Origin: Ascidia mentula
Lineage: Eukaryota > Chordata > Ascidiacea > Phlebobranchia > Ascidiidae
Direction: 5' to 3'
DNA length: 64,000 nt
NCBI GenBank assembly: GCA_947561715.1
Contig: OX387202.1
Location: 6,895,001-6,959,000, forward strand
Part shown: positions 25,397 to 38,500 of the stretch, in pieces
How positions within the stretch are numbered: position 1 is the first letter of the stretch
Layout of the letters: each line of letters begins with the position of its first letter
Program-made: the position numbers and the translations under genes
The notes under the pieces: model-generated
Database searches by the model: none
Seen by the model: only the letters and a program-made list of their open reading frames with translations
Told to the model about the DNA's origin: nothing

Positions 25397-25402
25397 TATA
25401 AA
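25397..25402 (+). promoter_or_regulatory. TATA-like box upstream of K2
   Basis: TATAAA lies 29 bp before the K2 start codon. The same place in K1, K3 and the 17.6-kb stub reads as a TATCTTTTAGATA-type sequence, so the box is K2-specific. A TATA-dependent start would give almost no 5' leader unless transcripts are trans-spliced, so function is uncertain. Confidence 0.3.
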
Positions 25403-25430
25403 AGCTTCTGCTATACAGTATTCTTGTGTC

Positions 25431-28400
25431 ATGGATGAATCGAAGAGCGTAAGTTTATTAAGTTTATTCTTACCTTGTAGTTTAATATAGGCTATTGCAC
25501 ATACAACCTGATTTAGTAAGGATTTTTTTATGTAATTGGTGCAGCTCAATTATTTCAATGCATTTTACACAGTAATTTAACAACCGTATGTTGAAATATA
25601 TTTTTTCGATGCTACATGGCATCTTTTAAAATATAATTAGTACAAGTGAACCATAGTTCAAAGTTTAAACCAACCTGTTCTCATATGTTGTTATTTCTGT
25701 AGTAAACTTCGTCCCAAAAGATTTTCTTGAATTTTAGCTTCGGGAATTCGACCCTGTAGATATTTTGCTCAATGTCGATTCTTGCGAGGTTGGAAATGGA
25801 AGTTTTGGCGTTGTACTGCTTGGACGACATAGAGTGTTTAGTCTTGTTGCAATGAAGTGCTTCAATATTACTGGTGGTGGAAGACAAAGGGCCAACATAG
25901 TGAAGCAGTAAGTTTTAAAAACTTGCACTTGATACAGCCAGACCATACTCATTAACACGAATTTCATTCATAAGATTTTGCATATAACAGGATACAAAGG
26001 GAATTCAGCCTACTTCAGCAAGCAAGCCATGACTGTATTGCGCGAGTATACGGCTGGGCAAAATGGCCTTTCAACATGGCCATTGTTATGGAATATTACC
26101 AAGGTGGAAATCTCAGAGATCTACTTGCCGACGAAAACGTCACCATTGGAATGACCCTGCGTCTTCGGTTTGCCGTTGAAATAGCAACTGGCATTGCCTT
26201 CATTCACAACATATTTTCCGACAAGCGGTTGATACATGGCGACCTCAAACCTGAGAATGTGCTCTTAACTATCTGGCTACACTGCAAAATATCTGATTTC
26301 GGATGTGCCGAGATCGCCAACTACACAGGATCCACATCTTCGTCAGATCGACCTCTCGCTCGAAGGTGGAACATGACGATGCAATTTGCTGCGCCAGAAA
26401 AATTAGACAACTTCAATTTGAAACCTTCGAAAGAACAGGATGTTTACAGCTATGGAGTGGTTCTTTATACAATGTTGACTCGCCAGCCGCCCTTTGTCAA
26501 CATCAGCGACCCCGAGGGTTTCAAAAGAGCAGTCAAAAATGGTCTTCGTCCAGATTGTTTGGGATTCCCAGCAATTGAAGCGTTGCTATGTGACGCGGAG
26601 AAGGAAATCATGCGGCTTCTTGCAAGTGATATGGAAATATGTTGGCATGCCAACCCATCCTCAAGGCCAGATATAATCAGTGTTCGTGATAGATTTGAAA
26701 GTCACTTTACCAAGCAAGATCCGGTGGTGGTGTCTGAGCAGGTCTCAACTGCACTCAGAGGCATGCAAGTGGAAACGCCGTGTTTTGATACAAACCATCA
26801 CCGACTGGCACGTCTACACCAGTTTTCATCTGAATCAAGAACCTTTACCAGTAAGTATTAAATTTTTCATCTTATGATTGAGATATTTCAGAACATTTGA
26901 ATTTGAAACACTTTTTAGATGTGGAAATACGGCAAGAAAGCTCATCAACAGCGCTGGTGGGTCAAACTTTGCATACAGGTATATACATCAGCACAAGACA
27001 AAATCATGTTCAAAAGTAAACTTCATGTAAAATTTGAATCGACAATGCGTGGCTTCCCGAAGTAGTCTATAAGTGTAGAAAGCCATAATAATTATTGAGA
27101 ATTGCAGACAGGGTGTACACATTGTTTCGACCTGCAAGGTCTCATTAGTGCAGCTGTTCACTGTGGCACTGCGCTAGCTTTTACACTAGCAGGCACACAG
27201 ATTTCCACTTTGTGGTACCTTTCGTTTAACGTCGATCCGTTGGGTACCAAACTAGGGACAAAACAACAAAGTCGAACCACCGTTGATCGCACCTTGGCCA
27301 AACAACTGCTTGGTAACCCGAACCGGTAGCACTATCGGATTCCAAGCAGTTACCCATAGTCAGAACAATCTTGTCAGTTAAATATGGGTCTTGTCGGCTG
27401 GAATTCTGTGTGCTTGCTAGTGTAAAGGCTAGGACAATGCCACAGTAAACAGCTGCACTGATGAGATCTTGCAGGTCGAAACAGTGCTGTGCGTGCACCC
27501 TGTCTGCAGCCCTCTTTAGTAAGTTGTTTACTAGTTTTGTGCGAGTGTATATGAATTGGCAAAACAATTTTTTCAAACTTTCAGAAGGTGGAAATGATGG
27601 AAACACAATTCCCAAATCCTTTTTTCGTAAGTTTGTCAATTGGTTGGAATGAATTCGTTTCTGAGGCTACAGGCACAATTTTTTACGAAGGGCCGTAGGA
27701 TGCCGACCACACGCCTAGTTTATCGCTGATATGCAATAAACACTGTAATAAAATTCGAGATTTGAGTTTGACAAACGATTTCTTTGAACCAGTGGTGCAA
27801 AAAAATGGCCCGCGTTTGGCAAGCGGCTGGTCGCAAAGTGGCACGCGAGCTTTCATCTAGAATGTAAATCTATTTTATAAATTATTCTTTGCAAGCCTGT
27901 TTTAAGACAGCACCCTTAAAAAAACTTCAACTTGTTTCAACATGTTTGGCACGCGATAGATAGCAAAAAATTTTAAAAAGTGTAATTTGCGTACGATGTA
28001 ATGTAACACTAAAATTAAGTAATTACGATGTTATAGAATGATTTGTATGGTATTATGACGTCATATAGGTAAAAAGGGCGTTGTGTTGTAATTTGCGTAC
28101 GATGTGATGCAACAACTTTAATTGAGTAATTTCTTTGTGTTTCCAAAAAATAATCAATCTTTCATTCAGGGGAAGAAAATGAATCGAGGAACGAAACCAT
28201 TCCCAAGAAAACTTCTGGTAATGACGTCACTTACTGTTACGAAATTGGGTTTCTTGACCAACCGGTTGCTATAACAACGAATGCAAAAAAATGCTGTGCG
28301 TTTCATTTCGTGATATGCGAATATATTTGGTCAAAGTATTGAGTAATTTGTTTAGACGGCCGCTAAATGTAGCAATTATAACAATGTACTACTGTCACTT

Positions 28401-30210
28401 TGCAGATGTTTTGGAAAGTATCAGCACATATCCAAAAGGTGTCATAGGTGGGTATGACTAGCTTAACGTTCCGTAACCAAAAATTGTGTTTTGGGTTCCA
28501 TAATATCAATTTTTCATTCAGGAGGAGAAACTACAACGAATGATGAAACCCCCCCCAAAGAAGTTTCAGGTTAGAATTGCATGAATATCAGGGTGAAATT
28601 AGACACAGAAAAAAGTATTTTCTTCGCCTGTTGGCAATTTTACAACTCAATGAACAACTTTTTATCGTGTTGTGTTTATCAATATATTAATTAAGCTGCT
28701 TGATCCCTTGTGGTAATTTTAAATGTTTACAATTAACATCGAATAGAATTTTTGTTTTTTTAAAGCTGTTGCCCGATTCGACGATACTACGGTTCCAAAA
28801 GAAACCTTTGGTAAGTGTTTTAGACATAAAGTTGTTCGACCGGGATCAGCTTCATTTTAATTGGTATCAAATATATTAATGTGCTACTAATAAAATTTGT
28901 GAAAACATTTCAGTAGTTCAGCGTGCCAGCCACACCGCACCCAAGTTATTAGTTCCAAGTAAGTTAGGTTAAAGGTTAGCTTGTTGCTGTCTTTAATTTC
29001 TGGGTCCTACTTCCAACTAGGAGTGTACTTGCAGTCAATGTTCGGCAAAGTAACAACCGATTCTTTCGAAGAAGTCATGGGTGCAAACCTTGGTCGTAAA
29101 AAATCATCCGCACTTTTTGTATTTTCGCTGTAACGACTTAATTCTCTTCCAGTGTGATTATCCGAGCGCTAAATTCGTTAAAGTTTGTATCGCAACCCAA
29201 TTTTTGTGCGTCAATCCCAACCCGGATACGTGTATTTCTTATTAGGACGTGACAGAAAAGTGAGCTTAGTTTTAATATTACAGCTCACAAAATATGTTGT
29301 TTGCAGGCACTTCAAAATACAGAAATAAAGTTCCTTTGCTGGAAGCTCTGCAGTCTGGAGGTATTTTTCTATTTATTTGAGCTAAACGGTTTTGCGTCTA
29401 AATGTTGGTTTTTATTTGCCTGTAGGTCAAATGACGGTTGCCCAAAAGCAGCTGCAAGACACTTTGAATAAATACGATGAAAGCGTGAAAAAGGGAAATT
29501 GGTCAAATGCAAATTCGTGCTTGCATCAACTATCTCAACTTCTTCACGACAACTTCCAATCAACTGCAGAAGAATTGAAGAAATTAGCCGACGATTACCG
29601 CTCTAAAAAAAATTTCAACCGGGCTCAGGCCTTCTATTACCTTTCTGCTGAAATGTTTGCTTGTTATGCAAACAAATCAAATGCAGCAGTGGGGATTAGA
29701 ATGTGCCTCGGTGGTTTGAAGGAAATCAACAAACATGTGAGCGAAACAAACTCCTTTGATCGGTCGATGTGGCAACAACATGTTATTCCAATTATGAGGA
29801 GATTTGTGGTAAAAATTCAAAACATGGAAGACCTAAGCGAACGTGACAGGGTCATTAATCAAACGTGGTGCATGCAGTTTATTACCTACAGCTTGCTTTC
29901 AATTCCTGACTTGGATTCTACTGGGCCGATATTGGAAGAAGCCATTCACTTGATGAAATCCACGTTTGGTGATGATGCTTACAAATACCACGTGTTAGGA
30001 CATTGTGTCTCCAACCTTGCCTTAGTGTATAGATGTCAAAAACGTTCTCAGGAATCCCTGGAGCTTTATGCGGAAGCTGTTGATATTTACACTAAGGCTG
30101 AGGATATCAGCGAAGAATACAGAAGTATCGTAATAGAACAAACAAAGAGGGACATATCAAAAGAGATTTCTCCTCAGAGGCTTAAGAGAATGCTTTTTAC
30201 ACAGTCGTAA
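25431..30210 (+). CDS. TKL (RIPK/IRAK-like) protein kinase with microexon linker and C-terminal TPR-like domain, paralogue K2
   Basis: Twelve exons: 25431-25448, 25738-25907, 25991-26850, 26919-26978, 27585-27626, 28170-28217, 28406-28447, 28522-28569, 28766-28810, 28914-28958, 29307-29360 and 29426-30210. They splice in frame to about 738 residues. The kinase domain (about residues 20-310) has GNGSFG, VAMK, HGDLKPEN, DFG and APE. The linker is the microexon array. The C-terminal 260 residues are helical and TPR-like. Compared with K1 and K3, the 54-nt fifth exon has lost its acceptor and donor, and two exons (28406-28447 and 28914-28958) are present only here. All are phase 1-1, so the frame holds. 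Likely an intracellular signalling kinase; the pathway is not shown by the sequence. Confidence 0.85.
26919..29360 (+). other. K2 microexon array (8 phase-1 exons)
   Basis: Exons of 60, 42, 48, 42, 48, 45, 45 and 54 nt. The third and fifth (28170 and 28522) are alike in coding sequence and in the intron just before them (both end TTTCATTCAG), which indicates tandem exon duplication. Core peptides are GNTIPK, NETIPK, STYPK, DETPPK, DTTVPK and HTAPK. Confidence 0.8.
27104..27507. mobile_element. Foldback MITE with arms of about 100 bp, only in K2
   Basis: A 404-bp insert begins GCAGACAGGGTG and ends with its complement. Arms (about 27104-27210 and 27400-27507) are roughly 80% complementary over their whole length and flank a spacer of about 190 bp. 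K1 and K3 lack it at the same intron position. It has no coding capacity. It lies just after the dead fifth-exon remnant of K2. Confidence 0.75.
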
Positions 30211-30403
30211 ATTTGCAACAAATCTCAACAAAAAAATTCAAGAACGTCAAATGGTTTTACATGTGAGATGGTAATTCAAACTACGGCCCTATTATGTGAA
30301 GTTTGTTCTTTCCAAGCATTAATTGAAAGTTGTAGTTTCATTATAAGTGTACGTGTATATTACTCCTATACTGTATGTAACAGTTTGTGTATTTTTGAAT
30401 TTG

Positions 30404-30409
30404 AATAAA
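30404..30409 (+). terminator. K2 poly(A) signal AATAAA
   Basis: AATAAA within TTGAATAAAAG, about 195 bp after the K2 stop, conserved in place with K1. Confidence 0.65.
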
Positions 30410-30741
30410 AGTCAACTTTCACAGAGTCCCTGTAATGCAAAAAACAAAAAAAAAACAGTTTGCAATGAAAATGGCCTGTGACAAACCTGCTGTCAATAAA
30501 AAGTTCAAGCGTTTCAAAATTGAATGAATAAATTTGAAATATTATATGTCACTTTAAAGTTCACTTGTAATGTAATTTTTTCAGCGTCAAATATCAACAT
30601 GTTCTTGGTATGTAAAACTGTAAGATAGCCTGAAAAGTTTTGGAAAGATGCTAAGGCCTCAGGGAAACAGGATTACCATTTTTGTCGTATTTTATATTAG
30701 ATATGGGATAGAAATATAAGTGTAACCAAACAAGCAAAAAA

Positions 30742-33700
30742 ATGCGAAACCTAAATACAACGCAACCAATCGGGGCACAACAAACACAACTTCGCGATTG
30801 GGCGTCTTACGGCACCAGTGAGCCATTACGACCACCTGACGCACCACTACCTTCTTATCAGAAAGTACATCGGTCTTACGTCCCCATTTTGCCCTTTACT
30901 TTGTGGCTGGTTGTCATCCACCACAAGCACAACATCAGGGATGGCGAAATTACCATGTTCATTGGCCCACTTCGTTCTGGGCATTAGCGTAGGCAGGTAC
31001 TCCCGTGACCATTTCCGCCAAGTATTGCACCTGGCGCCAGCGATTACGGTGGTAACAGTTCTTTCTTGTGAATAGTTCAGGGGACATATTCGGCGCTGCA
31101 CGTTGCAGCAGTACATGATTTGGTGTAAGTGGCTCCTCATCCTTCGGATGGAACGTTACCGAACCAAAAGACGGGAGTTCAGCATTGCCTCGACCTCCAC
31201 CATCAGAGTTCTCAGATTCTCATCAGATAAAGTCTGCTCCGCAAGCAGTTATTAAGAATCTTGCGCACAGAGCGTATCATCCGCTCCCATACCCCACCCA
31301 TGTGGCTGGCGGTAGGAGGATTGAAGCTCCACGCAATCTCACGTTGTTGCAAATTTTCTTGAATCTGCTTTTGGTTCCACTTATGCAGTTCTTCACGCAG
31401 TATGCGCTCAGCTCCAACAAAGTTCGTACCGTTGTCACTGAAGATTTGGTCTGGCCGTCCACGACGACCGATGAACCGTCGAAGGGCTCCGATGAACGAG
31501 TCAGTCGACAATAAATCAGCTATCTCAATAAGTGCTGGTGAAAAAACAAGTAAAGATGCATCCGTACCTCTTCACCTCACTTCGTCCTTGATTAACAAGA
31601 AAGGGGCCAAAGTAGCCAACACCGACCACTGAGAAAGGTGGCTTGTTAACCTGCAGCCTTGCAGAAGGAAGATCCGCCATGATCTGTTTTCCCGGGGATC
31701 CGTTTCTTTGTCGGCACGATACACACTTGCCGAGTACACGTCAAACTGCCACTTAGTAGCGTTGTCGTAAGGACGAGCACGTGTGTCCCATTCCGACATG
31801 ACCAACCTCATGCTGCTGTATGATCACCAGGTCCGTAACCCGATGGGTGTATGGAAGAATGATCGGATGCTTCACATTAAAGTCGACAACTGCACGCTCA
31901 AGTCTTCCACCAACCCTCATAACTCCGTCAACAATATTTGGATTAAGTTTTCCTAGAGCTCTCCTTTTCTTTCGTAGACGAATTGCTTCGCCCTTTGCCT
32001 TTGACATTGCGGCGATAATTTCTGGGAAACTGCGTTCTTGCACATGTTTTACAATTTCGAGCTCAGCAACTTTAAGTTCGGCAACGGCCAATTGTCCAAA
32101 AGTTACTTCGTACTTTTCAGGAAACTTCTTTGACATCAACATCAACTTGAACCGGAGCAGCCAACCGACAGCCTTTTTCAGCCGATTCCAAGATGAATAT
32201 TTCGCAATAAATCGATCTATTGCGGATTCACGAACGACCAGACAAACTGTTTGAGCTTCTTTCTTCACCGGAAAAAACTTGATTGGCAAAGACGACAAGT
32301 CAGGAGAAGAAGGCCACGCATTTTCTTTCTTCCAAAGAAACTGAGGACCAGTGAGCCATCTGCTGGAGCTAAGGAATTTTTTTACGCTTAGCCCACGAGA
32401 CGTTTCATCGGCTGGATTTACCTTTGTACCGACGTGCCTCCATTGACCCGGACGTGAGACATTTTCGACTGTGGCCAGACGATTTGCCACGAACACTGGA
32501 AATCGCTTGTTGCTGTTGCGAATGCTTTGAAGAACTGTAGTCGAATCTGTCCAGAAAACAGGTTGACATTCGACCAGTCGAAGCTCTTTCCTTGCAAGTT
32601 GATCCAGTCTGGCTGCAACAACTGCCGCTCTCAACTCCAGACGTGGGATCGAACACGTCTTCAAGGGGGGAACACGTGCTTTGCCTACAACGAACGAACA
32701 GTAAATATGTTCTCGGTCGTCCATTAATCTCAAATAGCTGTGGACGACGAATCTGCAAAATGGTGGAATTCTGTTTTGTGCACCTTACCGAAATCACGCG
32801 GCTTCATGCATTGGGGTAAAACGACTTTTTCCAAGAGCGGGAGTTGCTGCAACCATTTTGCTCACGTTTCGGAGTCCTTGTCGGAGAGTACGTCATCCCA
32901 CCCAAGCTGTTTTCTGCAAAGTTCTCTTTGCATCTTCTTGGCCACTGCGATCACAGATGCTGCAAAACCAAGAGGGTCATACAATGAAGCCACCACAGAC
33001 AGGATTGCCCTTTTGTTGAAGGTTTTCGGTTGCTTTTCATCGACGTTAAAACCGAATTCACCAACGAAAACCAAAAACACTTTCGCACGAGGAACTCGTA
33101 AGGTTCAGCTCCTTAACTGATTTTGCCCGTTCCATTTCATCAATGGACGCAAGAACTCGCTCGCTGTTACTTATCCACTTGGTCTGGCGAAACCTTTTCC
33201 TTTTAAGAAGTACACAAATACCTTCGACCAACTGCACTGCTTCCGCTTCAGTCGGCACAGACTTTAGACAGTCGTCGACGTAGAAATTCTTGATGACAGT
33301 CTCGACGACCTTGCGCGACCTTTACAATCCTCAGCCACTTGCCTGAGGCAGAAACTCGCACTGAAGGGGGAAGAAGCTGTCCCGAACAAATGAACCAGCA
33401 TCCTGTGATCGATGGGCTTCTTCGCCACATTGCCACCAGGCCACTACAAAAACGGAAAACGACTTTACACGCATCTGATGGTACATGGCCTCCACGTCGG
33501 CAACGAGAGCTATACTTTCCATTCGGAATCTTGAAATCCTGAAGTAAAACGTCATTCAGCGACCGACCGCGACACTTGGCGGCGCAGTCCAAAACTACCC
33601 GCACATTACCGGGCTTGTGAGGATTTGTAAGGATGGTGCGGCAGGTACCACGCTGATTCTCTAAACTGTTCTTAATCCGGAACTTCTTCAGCATAGCCTT

Positions 33701-34930
33701 GAGCTATGTAACTTTGAACCGTTTTTATGTACGCAACTCGCAGTTGGGCCTCAGGGGCGTCTAACCCAAAAAGTAGCAAAGCTTCACTGCATCAACCCGA
33801 GGAAATGACAGGTCCCTAATATGTGGAAATCCACCCAACTCATTGCCTTTGGGAAACCTGTTGGCGGTGATAGACAAACTGTCAATGGCGAACACTTCGG
33901 GAAGCTCCACATTTGAGGAGCCATCAATCGAGGTGGCGGACAATCCAACTCTTTGGCTTTCGCGCCTGCGACTAACATCGCCCTGCAATCCAAGCCTATT
34001 AGTCAGTTTCTTGTCGCACAAGGTACCCGAGCCTGTATCCAAAAGAGCATATGTGTTCACAGCCCTACCGTTGGCACTGACCTTGACCGCAACCATCATC
34101 AAGTTTACGCTTTGATTACCAGAGGAAGCATGACATTCCTTTCCATTCGTCGACACGACGGAACAGACGGTCCGTTGCAGCGCATGCAGGTCCTTTGACA
34201 GTGGATCCGTCTTCTCTCTTCTCTGGCGGATGTAACAATGTGTGGTGAGTTTCGTTACAGTCATTCACGAGCTGTAGCACTTTGTGGTAAAGTGTCCTTA
34301 TCTAGAACAGTTATCATACAGTCTGCGGTGCCGAACTATGCGCATACGATAACGATACGACTGAGATTTAAATTCCTCGCACCCTGCAAGTCCATGTTTT
34401 TGCCGAACAGCACGGACCCAGAGGGTTTGTGGGAAACTGGGAAGGTCCGACATGGGTTTTGGACTTCGATTCTTCTTCCTTCACAACAACATTGTTGGAA
34501 GCCTTTACATAACTACCTTTATGTTTTGCTTTCTTTCGTCCAGCATGCGACTAAACAACGAATTCGCAATCCGGGGTCCTCCGTTTCCACGAATTCGACC
34601 AGGTGTTCCAACATTCCGTTTCCGAATCTCCTGCATCTTGAATGGTAAACGATTTGCCACCACAATCAGCGTAGGGTAGTTATTCATCTCCGAATGCCCG
34701 TCAATGTCTGAAAGTGTAAGTAAACAATCGCGCTGCGACTGTGCCAATTCGCTTAAACCAGCAGCGTCCCATTTTCCTTCAGTCTATAGCAGTGCTCAAT
34801 CAGTTTACGGGCCTTGCCTTCACAATGCTGGACCAAGTACGACAATTTGGCTCCATCGTCATTGTCACGAGAATCAAAATTGCGAACAACCGGCAAAATA
34901 ATTCATTGTATATAAATCAATATCTCTAGG
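30742..34930 (-). mobile_element. BEL/Pao LTR retroelement relic (BEL-2) between inverted copies
   Basis: Minus-strand segments follow the BEL/Pao order: protease-like (about 33760-34260) preceded by gag remnants (to about 34900), reverse transcriptase (about 32860-33700), RNase H with integrase N-terminus (about 31750-32730) and integrase core (about 31200-31510, with [10 protein letters not shown] and [14 protein letters not shown]). The element is broken, with perhaps ten or so breaks, and no LTR pair was found. It is a different lineage from BEL-1. It fills the space between the K2 and K3 duplication blocks exactly, starting where K2-block homology ends. It is a fossil. Confidence 0.85.
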
Positions 34931-35312
34931 ACGTTTATTTGGACAAGAAAAGCAATATCTTTGCGTAAAATATCCTGCACTTAAAAAAATCCAAATTACT
35001 TGCAAAGAGATAAGTGTCAGTGCGATCTCATTTTTGAAATATCACAGAAATACTAATTTAGCCTGAAATATTCATATTTGACGCTGCAAAAAGTGTACAT
35101 TACATTACAACTCAACTTTAAAGTGACATATAATATTTCAAATTTAATCATTCACTTTTGAAACGCTTGAACTTTTTACTGAAAGCAGATTTGTCAAAGG
35201 CATTTTTCATTGCAAACTGTTTTTATTTTTCATTCAAGGGAAAGTTGACTTGGTAGCCCAAAGAATGAATTGCAAAAGTTTCGGATTGACCAATCAGAAC
35301 AAAAGCGTATTT

Positions 35313-35318
35313 TCTATT
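35313..35318 (-). terminator. K3 variant poly(A) signal AATAGA
   Basis: At the position where K1 and K2 have AATAAA, K3 reads AATAGA on the minus strand. No canonical signal is evident close by, so 3' end formation may be weaker or shifted. Confidence 0.4.
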
Positions 35319-35504
35319 CAAATTCAAAAATACACAAACTGTTACATACAGTATAGGAGTAATATACAGGTATAATGAAACTACAACTTTCAATCAATGT
35401 TTGGAAAGAACAAACTTCACATAATAGGGCCGTAGTTTGAATTAACATCTCACATGTAAAACCATTTGACGTTCTTGAATTTTTTGTTAAGATTTGTTGC
35501 AAAT

Positions 35505-38500
35505 TTACGACTGTGTAAAAAGCATTCTCTTATGCCTCTGAGAAGAAATCTCTATTGATATGTCCCTCTTTGTTTGTTCTATTACGATACTTCTGTATTC
35601 TTCGCTGATATCCTCAGCCTTAGTGTAAATATCAACAGCTTCCGCATAAAGCTTCAGGGATTCCTGAGAACGTTTTTGACATCTATACACTAAGGCAAGG
35701 TTGGAGACACAATGTCCTAACACGTGGTATTTGCAAGCATCATCACCAAACGTGGATTTCATCAAGTGAATGGCTTCTTCCAGTACAGGCCCAGTAGAAT
35801 CCAAGTCAGGAATTGAAAGCAAGCTGTAGGTAATAAACTGCATGCACCACGTTTGATTAATGACCCTGTCACGTTCGCTTAGGTCTTCCATGTTTTGAAT
35901 TTTTACCACAAAGCTCCTCATAATTGGAATGAGATGTTGTTGCCACATCGACCGATCAAAGGAGTTTGTTTCGCTCACATGTTTGTTGATTTCCTTCAAA
36001 CCACCGAGGCACATTCTAATCCCCACTGCTGCATTTGATTTGTTTGCATGACAAGCAAACATTTCAGCAGAAAGGTAATAGAAGGCCTGAGCCCAGTTGA
36101 AAAAATTTTTGGAGCGGTAATCGTCGGCTAATTTCTTTAACTCTTCAGCAGTTGATTGGAAGTTGTCGTGGAGAAGTTGAGATAGTTGATGCAAGTACGA
36201 ATTTGCATTTGACAAATTTCCCTTTTTCACGCTTTCCTCGTATTTATTCAAAGCGTTTGGCAACTGTTTTTGGGCAACCGTCATATGAACTACAAGCAAA
36301 CAAAAACCAACATTTAAACGCAAAAACGTTTAGCTCAAATGAAAAGAAAAATACCTCCAGACTGCAGAGCTTCCAGCAAAGGAACTTTATTTCTGTATTT
36401 TGAAGTGCCTGCAAACAACATACTTTGTGAGCTGTAATATTTAAACTAAGCTCACGTTTCCATCACGTCCTAAAGATTGACAGAAACATTGAGAAAATCC
36501 TAATAAGAAATATAGGATTGATGCACAGAAAGTGGGTATTAGTAGTACATTAATATGTTTGGTACCCCAAACAATTAAAATGCATGCAGCCATCAAGCTG
36601 ATCCCGGGCCGAACAACTTAATGTGTAAAAAAACACTTACCAAAGGTTTCTTTTGGAACCGTACTATCGTCGAATCGGGCAACCGCTTTAAAAAATAATA
36701 ATTTTATTTAATTTTATTTATTTGTAAACATATAAAATTACTACAAGGGATCAAGCAGCTTAATTAATTTATTGATAAACACAACACGTTAAAACGTTGT
36801 TCATTGAGTTGTAAAATTGCAAACAGCAAAAGGAAATACTTTTTTCTGTGTCTAATTTCACCCTGATATTCATGCAATTCTTACCTGAAACTTTTTTGGG
36901 CGTGGTTTCATCATTCGTTGCAGTTTCTCCTCCTGAATGAAATAACTGACATTATGGAACCCCAAAACTCAACTTTTAGATTACGGAACGCAAAGTGACA
37001 GTAGTGCATTGTTATAATTGCTACCATTAGCAGTCGTCTGCACAGATTACTCGATACTTTGGCCTAATATATTCGCGTTAAAGCATTTTTTGTATTCGTT
37101 GTTAAAGCAACTGGTTGGTTATGCGACCCAACCTCGCAACAGTAATGTTATTATGACGTCATTACCGGAAGTTTTCTTGGGAATGGTTTCGTCCCTCGAT
37201 TCATTTTCTTCCCCTGAATGAAAGATTGATTATTTTTTGGAAACACAAAGAAATTACTCAATTAAAGTTGTTGCATCACATCGTACGCAAATTACAATAC
37301 AACGCCCTTTTTACCTATATGACGTCATAATACCATACAAGTCATTCTGCTATGCTAGGCAAAATAAAATGGGAAGTTGTTTCACGTGTAATTTGCTTTG
37401 AAGTTGCTGTTAGGTTCATTATACTGCACTTCAGTTAACCGATTCTATTTGAATAGGATGGCAATGCAAAATGAGTGATATCCTTATCCAACGAATTGAC
37501 AAACTTACGAAAAAAGGGTTTGGGAATTGTGTTTCCATCATCACCTTGTGCCAATCAAAAGTTGTCAATTTTAATTTTTTTTAACAGGCAAAGAATGTTT
37601 GTTACGCGCTAAAAATTGCTCTAAACGTCTTTTTTGCCAATTGAAATACCTGCACAAAACTAAGAAGACACTTACTATAGACTACTTCGGGAAGCCACGT
37701 ATTGTCGATTCGAACCACAGCCTCAAAATCTAAATTTTACATGAAGTTTTACTTTTGAACATGATTTTGTCTGGTGATGTATATACCTGTATGCAAATTT
37801 TGACCCACCAGCGCTGTTGATGAGCTTTCTTGTCGTACTTCTACATCTAGAATGTGTTTCAAATTCAAATGTTTTGAAATATCTCAATCATAAGCTGAAA
37901 AATGTAATACTTACTGGTAAAGGTTCTTGATTCGGACGAAAACTGATGTAAACGTGCCAGTCTTTGATGGTTTGAGTCAAAACACGGCGTTTCCACTTGC
38001 ATGCCTCTGAGTGCAGTTGTGACCTGCTCAGCCACCACCACTGGATCTTGCTTGGTAAAGTAACTGTCAAATCTATCACGAACACTGATTATATCTGGCC
38101 TTAAGGATGGGTTGGCATCCCAACATCTTTCCATATCACTTGCAAGAAGCCGCATGATTTCTTTATCCGCGTCACATAGCAACGCTTCAATTGCTGGGAA
38201 TCCCGAACAATCTGGACGAAGACCATTTTTGACTGCTCTTTTGAAACCCTCGGGGTCGCTGATGTTGACAAAGGGTGGCTGGCGAGTCAACATTGTATAA
38301 AGAACCACTCCATAGCTGTAAACATCCTGTTCTTTCGAAGGTTTCAAATTGAAGTTGTCGAATTTTTCTGGTGCAGCAAATTGCATCGTCATGTTCCACC
38401 TTCGAGCGAGAGGTCGATCTGACGAAGATGTGGATCCTGTGTAGTTGGCGATCTCGGCACATCCGAAATCCGATATTTTGCAGTGTAGCGTTATAGTGAA

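Larger units (their letters stand above)
25245..30741 (+). repeat. Segmental duplication copy 2b (K2), inverted
   Basis: Matches 7979-13000 and 35070-39950 in reverse orientation, starting in the kinase upstream region and ending 530 bp past the K2 stop. Introns align with K1 and K3 but carry extra insertions, including a foldback element and a local duplication of about 110 bp (around 27978-28026 and 28090-28134). K2 is more diverged from K1 and K3 than they are from each other. Confidence 0.85.
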
